A program made the position numbers and the translations under genes. The notes under the pieces were generated by a model. That model ran no database searches. It saw only the letters and a program-made list of their open reading frames with translations, and was not told where the DNA came from. A DNA stretch of 64,000 nt, from positions 31,573,242-31,637,241 of the forward strand of contig NC_085141.1 in NCBI RefSeq assembly GCF_024139115.2, read 5' to 3'. Every line of letters begins with the position of its first letter. The stretch's first letter is position 1. The DNA is from Armigeres subalbatus (Eukaryota > Arthropoda > Insecta > Diptera > Culicidae). This document shows positions 58,317 to 64,000 of the stretch, piece after piece.

Positions 58317-59375
58317 AACGACTCTTTAGTGCTGACTCGATTTATCTTTAACTTGTCTCATCGATACCGATGAATATGCTTTATTCGTTAGTTTTTATTA
58401 CACTCGTCTCCATAGGCCTAGGGGGATGACCCCATTTGGTAAGGTATATTTCTTTGCCGATAGCACTGCACATGGGTTGCAAAGAGAATTTCTGTTCTAT
58501 TTTTTTTTTGTTCGGGATGAACCAATGCGTCCATTTCATTGAACTTTTGTAGTATACCCGTGTCATTTGTTTAGTGCATGTATTTCTGCTCCATTTCTAT
58601 TGGGAAGAAATGAAGTAGTCATTTTTTATTCATATATTTCTCAAGCTTAATGTAGGGCCTCTTTAGATTAAGGTACCGCTATTTATACCCTTCGAAAAAT
58701 GGCTTATACCAACTCTCAAAGGCGCGCCCCTCAATCAGTTTTGGCTCAACAATAAGTGGGATAATACTGATTTTGACCATGCATCGGTACTGAAGTTCAA
58801 ACATATTTTTGCTTCTTCTTATGAGTTCCGAATTCCTTTTTGTATAGAGATCTGATTTCATTGCGTTTGGTATTTCCGAATCTCACCTTTACACAGAGCT
58901 CTAATCAGTCAGAGGGTTCAGCAGATCCACCAAATTCGTATCCGCTTCTTTCCTAAATAATCAGCGCTCTGGAGCTTGGAGATCCATTTACTCCATTGAC
59001 TCCATCCAAAAGGAGCAAAAAATGGGTCATCTAAAAGCAAATTATAGTCGTTCCATACTCTTCCAACCATCACTCATAAGTATTAACAAGAATAGTAAGA
59101 CTAGATTTCTGTTCTAAGTCTTTGTTGCTCATTCATTTTGTAATTTACATTGCAAAATTAGCGGAAAAATCAATGGATTTCAAATAATTTTGTGATTGTC
59201 TACTTCTCATTTCCATTTAACTAATTATAGATGATTGTTTGTTCCATTTTAGTAAGCTTAATAGTTACTATGTCTGAAACTTGATTATGCATATGTACCC
59301 GGCATATAGGCAATTAACTTTGAATGTACTGAAGCTTAATAGCTTTATTTATAATTCGAATATGATTTGAATTAG
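58317..59375. other. Intronic stretch with one foldback relic
   Basis: At 59262-59325 a single arm of the 30.5-kb foldback family is visible (TTACTATGTCTGAAACTTGA, then ATAGGCAATTAACTTTGAAT). Otherwise I see nothing. Confidence 0.5.
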
Positions 59376-59827
59376 AGATGGTCGGGTTCCACATTTTGTA
59401 AACCCGAACCCGATTTGGAAATTCCTTTCAAACCCGGACCCGACCCGAACCCGGAATGAAAAATCTTATCAAACCCGAACGCGACCCGTACCCGACAATT
59501 TTTGCAGTTTTAAACCCGAGCTGGACCCGAACTAATTTTCAAGTAGAAAAGTCAAACTAGAAATTTTATACTTCTCCTTACACCCAAAAGGGTATAGGCC
59601 CAAACAACGAACAAGCCTTAAAATTACAAAAAACGAATAAAAAAATATTAAATACTTTATTTCTCAAACTCGTACCCGACCCAGACCCGACATTTTATCA
59701 TCTCACAAACCCGTACCCGACCCGAACCCGACATTGTTCAAATTTTCCAAACCCGAACCCGACCCGAACCCGTCGGGTTCGGGTTCGGGTCGGGTTTCGG
59801 GTTTAAAAACCCGAAACCCGACCATCT
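59376..59827. mobile_element. Foldback element of CCCGAA hexamers with TTAG duplication
   Basis: Ends AGATGGTCGGGTT and its complement are inverted, and TTAG flanks both sides (59372-59375 and 59828-59831). Most of both arms is made of AACCCGAACCCGACCCG-like hexamer repeats, with the inverted GGGTTCGGGT block at 59775-59810. A 120-bp AT-rich middle (near 59560-59660) separates the left and right repeats. Confidence 0.85.
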
Positions 59828-59967
59828 TTAGTTTGAATCCATTTTATTGATTATCTGATATAATGTTTTTTTTGCTGGAATACTTACCAATAAATTTAAC
59901 TGATCAGCTCGTTTGATAGTTGAGGGTATACTTATACTTATCCAACTTTTCCTCTCCACTTTTTCAG

Positions 59968-60189
59968 ATCTACACCCACATCAACGACAAACTGGTCGGG
60001 CTGATGCTGCGTGCCCGCAAGCACGAGCTGATCCAGTTCGAGGGCGAGATGCTGTTCCAGCGCCGGGACGACAACGTGCCGGTCTACTTGCTGAAACCCC
60101 TCAAACAGATCCGGGAAATTCTGGTCGGCAAGCAGACGGAAATCCGCCGCAGTTTGAGTCCCAACCCGCAGCCCACGGGGCAGTTGTAA
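59968..60189 (+). CDS. Costars-domain (ABRA-like) protein, last coding exon 4
   Basis: The exon starts after a pyrimidine-rich acceptor CTTTTTCAG (59959-59967) in phase 0 and ends at TAA 60187-60189. It encodes IYTHINDKLVGLMLRARKHE, then FEGEMLFQRRDDNVPVYLLK and a polar tail ending QPTGQL. This is the second half of the costars domain. The I.DK(L/V)VG...RARKH and FEGEML.Q.RDD..(I/V) strings are the most conserved part of ABRA/STARS and related costars proteins. Joined to exon 3 the domain is complete, so the gene looks functional. Vertebrate ABRA is about twice as long because of an N-terminal actin-binding region that is absent from the two short isoforms. Confidence 0.95.
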   Translation: MYTHINDKLVGLMLRARKHELIQFEGEMLFQRRDDNVPVYLLKPLKQIREILVGKQTEIRRSLSPNPQPTGQL

Positions 60190-62846
60190 AACGCGCCACC
60201 CCACCCACCAGGCGGCAGGACTTCAAACCAATTGGAAGCCGTGGGAGCGCGATGACAATTGACCGAGGAGGGGTGCTACGATGATATTAGGGATAGTAAT
60301 CGAAATGTGTCAGACAGTGGGTCCGGATGTATGCGAATAAATGAGTGAGAGGAGAGTTGAATGACGTGACCAATCGTACTGTGAATATCGAGTAAATAAT
60401 CTGTATATTTAGTAGGTTCGATGTGATGAAGCGTGCTGTAAAATTGTTCTATGAAAAAAAATATCTCGGAATCAGTCAGACGAAATCGAAAGACATGTTC
60501 TTTTCTGTTCTATCAAAACTCGGACAAATTTGGAAATTGTATGATTCATAGTTTGTGGTTCCCTTTCTAGGGTGGCATCCGTAAATTACGTAATGTTAAC
60601 TTTTGGAAAAAAAAGCTTTTCGGCTCTTATGTTCGGAGTGTAACGTTTCCATCAAATCCCATCCCCTCTAGCAGCGTTACGTTTTTTATGCATGGCATCC
60701 ATTTTTTTTCGATTCCGGATAAGTGAGAAGGAAATCGCATGATTCCGGCAAATTCCAGAGAAAAGATAAGAATTAGTTCTACGTAGTACTACTAATATTA
60801 TCGTTACTTGTATAACGTGTAAGGCGAGCAGAAACAAACAGAACCAAAAATAGCCGTTAAGTTTAAGCCAGCCCCAGTTACTTAACTTTCATTATTTATT
60901 TCTTGAGATTTCCTCGCTGTTTTCCCACAGTAGCGTCTCTTGTTCCATCATCAAGTTGAAAGGCAATTTTCGTTCGTGCAATATTTTAGTTCTTAAATTG
61001 TTCCTCTTTTCGTTATTTTCCGTTTTCCTCTTAGTGCGGTAGTCACAGTATTATACATTAATTATACAAACACTCTAGAAAAGAGAAAGAAAAAAGCAAG
61101 TCGAGCAGAAAATTTGAACAAATCACCACACATGTTAGTAAATCACGCAAAGCAAAGAAGATAAAAACAATAGAAAAACAAATATTGCATGCGCTGCTTC
61201 CCGATCGGGCTTAATGAAGTCATAAGGCGATAATCGCAAATCATGGGAAAAAGATGGAGGAAAGATCGAAGCATGCGTGTGCCGAACACTTCCGCGCGCG
61301 TCTTTTTCCACACACGGCATATGCTGGTCGGTGATTTCCATCAAAACAAAACAAAACAAAAGGAAGGTAAATCTTACGGTGGCCACGCATGTCGAACTTG
61401 AGAAGTAGGTGAGTGGATACTTTGGTGGAGTTCCCATCAGGCTAGTCGAGGTTCACTAACATGTGATGATGAAAGAGGTTGAAAATTTGATGAATCGCTT
61501 GTTGTTATAGACGTAACGTATGGTAACTGTAATAATTAGATCTTTAGATAGTGAGAAAAAATTCAATGAATGGAAAAAAATACACAATAGTTTACATTAC
61601 CTTAACTAGGCGATGATTATTGATAGTTTTTGAAAGAAGTATCCCTAATGTTTCCAGTCTTTTTTTTAATAAACTTCTTTAATTTCATCTTTATTAACTG
61701 TTATTGTTAAGTTTACTCAACGCTTTGCACTGTAAACCTGACAATACTCATTAAAGAGTTAAAAAGACCCATTATTTGATGATATATTGAGCTGTCATAA
61801 TAATGAGTATTTTGAAATTTTCGATAATGTGTTCTTTTTCCCCATTTCGAAATTGAGATATTATACCCATTAGTGGGTGAAAATCTCCTTGAACAAGAAC
61901 GAAGAGAAGCAAAAACCAATTCGAATGAATTAAATGTAAGTATTATTTATTTTTGATCAATTTAATTTGTTTGCGTGATTAAACGAAATAAAAACGACGG
62001 ATTATTTCAGCTAACGGTTCATCAATTTATTCTTCACGTTGGTAAAACTTCACGTACTGCAACTGTTAAGTTTTACGAAGAATCATCAAAGGAAATCAGG
62101 AGACTTATACCTCCCGTGAAACCCGGAGTCGGATGACGAAAAAGGAATCGCATTGTTTACTTCCCGGGACAATATTCGATTGGGACTGGCAAGCGAGTTC
62201 CACCGGACAAAAAAAGGTAGTAAGGATGGAAATCCGCGGTCTGCGAAACCGAAGTTTTAGAAACAAGAATGCACTCATTCCGTATCAGAGTAGGATGACC
62301 CTTGAAATATGCTGTTAGCTTTGGAAGTAGCTCCTCGGAATTGAATCCTTTCATGATGACGTTTGGCCAATCCAGCGGACCCAGTTGTTGATCGGCGATA
62401 TCTCCAACTTAGTGGTGGTGGCCGCTGCCCGCACTAGACGGGTAATGATATCAGACAGTAGACTCCAAAAATTGCCGCTGGTCCGGATTTAATAGATTTT
62501 ATGAGCTATAGTGTATTGTATTTTGTGTATGTTGTGCGAATAAATACCATCATATTTCTGCATATTATTCAAACAAAACATAATTTAATAACTACTTAGT
62601 TTTAATTTATTTTAGTTTTTAAGAATATACTTTTCAAAATAATAAAGGGTGATTTTTACACATTTTCTAGAAAAACATTTTCTAAATAGTGTGTAAAAAT
62701 CACTCGCTGAACTGACGTACGGGTGGTTTACCCATTAATGAGTAAACGCTGTTTACTCTTTTAATGAGTTGAACTATTTAACTTCATAATGGGTACTATT
62801 TTACCCATTAAAGAGTACTTTGGTGGCACAGTGTGGGCAGCAAGAT
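60190..62846 (+). other. 3' UTR and downstream flank
   Basis: The first AATAAA is at 60336-60341, 147 nt after the stop; more A/T-rich candidates follow (for example AATAAA near 61668). Repeated (A)CCCATTA and ACTCATTAA phrases at 61750-61880 and 62730-62820 and a small inverted repeat at 62645-62705 (GTGATTTTTACAC) are seen. No other gene is supported. Confidence 0.5.
60336..60341 (+). terminator. Polyadenylation signal AATAAA of the costars gene (candidate)
   Basis: First AATAAA downstream of the stop at 60189, in ATGCGAATAAATGAGTG. Longer 3' UTRs using later signals are possible. Confidence 0.55.
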
Positions 62847-63009
62847 AATTCTCGCTTAACTTTTCAAAAGGACCTAAGTAACATTTTTTTTATGAATTAA
62901 TTTGAATAGCGCAATCAACAGAACAACATGAAAGCTATTGATTGCTGTATTCAAATTAATTCATGAAAAAAATGTTACTTAGGTCCTTTTGAAAAATTAA
63001 GCGAGAATT
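62847..63009. mobile_element. Palindromic MITE, family A, copy 3
   Basis: Starts AATTCTCGCTTAACTTTTC and ends with its complement, 163 bp, the same length as copy 1 at 362-524 and very similar to it. Confidence 0.88.
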
Positions 63010-64000
63010 CAATTAAAGCTGATCTTCAAATTTTACAGATGTAATTTTTTCCACAATTGCTGACTTGAATGCCAAACAACGTTCATGAAATAATGCTCAA
63101 ATCAATTCCTACGGTGAAATTCTATTTGAAGAATGTTCTGCGAGATATTATACGATTCAATATCTCAATGGGCCAACTTGTTTTTCATCCACTCGAAACC
63201 TTTCGATTTTGTTTCAACTGATTTTGATTTGGTTATAGCTTATTCAAGTCAGCTATGTAACCAATGCTGGGTTTGATCCTGATCACCTCCCTGTGACATA
63301 ATCCAATCCTGTGCCATAATCCAATCAGCTCTACTTTTAATTGTCACAGAGCTGATTGTGATTTATTCAAAACCTACATTGATAGCAATTTTGATGTTGG
63401 TATTCCTCTGGATACCAAATGTGATATTGACAATGCTCTTCGAATTTTTGAGAAATTTAATTGTCAAAGACAGAGGTACTGCAATTGGGTCCTAAAGCCC
63501 TACATCGTTCATGGTTGCAAACGATAGTACATCGGTCAAGAATACATGAACCGATGTTATAAAAATTCTGATAAAATCTAAGTCAGTAAAAATGATATTT
63601 TTGTGTTGACACTTTTTAAGATATATTTTGGGCAGATCAACATCTGTTGCTGAAAAGGCAACATATCAGAACGAATGAACCATCAGCTCAAAACGTCATT
63701 AACTGTCGAAGGTTTACTCAAGTGCCCTGTGGTGTTTTGCTAATGCGTTTGGATCATATTATTGCGTACGTCAAACAAGACCGAAAATGTCGAGGACTTT
63801 TGAGTTGAAAGAAAAACTGACGCGTTCAGGATAATTAATTTCATCATTACCGAATCGAATATCGATTCTTCATTTTAGGACCCAATTCCTAGATGTAAAG
63901 TTGAATTCAACTTCCTTCTTATTGATGACGGTCTTCAGCTACTGATTCGTCTTACAAACGTGAGGCGAAGACAATATCAAAAAACAATCCTGCTTTGAAA
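63010..64000. other. Right flank, nothing recognised
   Basis: AT-rich sequence with no open frame of note, terminal repeat or tandem array. Confidence 0.45.

Noticed and set aside
60585..60710. Possible MITE of the ATTACGTAA family
   Set aside because: Only the left phrase AATTACGTAATG and a loosely matching GCGTTACG at the other side are visible; the arms are too short to support an element.
61720..62835. 1.1-kb element with ACTCATTAAAGAG-like ends
   Set aside because: Both sides carry related short phrases but no consistent terminal repeat or target duplication could be aligned.

Overview
This is insect nuclear DNA, most likely from a culicine mosquito such as Aedes (inference). The grounds are very long introns, dense nested transposons, tRNA-derived SINEs with an (AAG)n tail that resemble Feilai of Aedes aegypti, and non-LTR, Ty3/gypsy, hAT-type and TTAA-type elements. 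No bacterial gene organisation, CRISPR array or intact virus was seen.

The one host gene I can support is on the + strand. It encodes a protein with a costars domain of the ABRA/STARS (actin-binding Rho-activating) family. Its common exons are 45259-45401, 46312-46471 and 59968-60189 (stop TAA). Two short alternative first coding exons, 15310-15354 and 31318-31344, both end in phase 0 and join the first common exon in frame, giving predicted proteins of 189 and 183 residues. A third, much larger candidate start exon (ORF 43839-45293) has its own TATA-like box. It encodes a possibly myristoylated protein rich in Gln, Glu and Arg, but its best splice donors are in the wrong phase for the costars exons. 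A weak alternative last exon at 45584 would end the protein before the costars core.

Layout. 1-3.7 kb: foldback elements and LINE debris. 3.7-10.7 kb: a dead Ty3/gypsy element with a 4-bp target duplication, interrupted by a TIR element that itself holds a SINE, by a TTAA-flanked block that itself holds a 757-bp TIR element, and by a 98-bp perfect palindrome. 10.9-12.4 kb: a non-autonomous hAT-like element. 12.5-13.9 kb: a 167-bp tandem-repeat element, a Helentron-like element and a LINE fragment. 14.5-15.4 kb: first promoter and exon. 15.4-45.3 kb: intronic space with MITEs, foldback satellites, a 17-bp-unit foldback at 27.6-29.3 kb, the second promoter and exon at 31.2-31.3 kb, and a 5.5-kb CCAAACCAAT satellite at 35.6-41.1 kb. 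43.8-46.5 kb: the third candidate start and two common exons. 46.5-60.0 kb: last intron, with MITEs, two head-to-tail LINE copies, a CCCGACCAG-ended foldback cluster, SINEs, a hAT MITE and a foldback of CCCGAA hexamers. 60.0-64 kb: last exon, 3' UTR and flank.

Most long open frames here are artefacts of stop-free repeats. Exon calls rest on splice consensus, phase and recognised family sequence; no transcript evidence was available.
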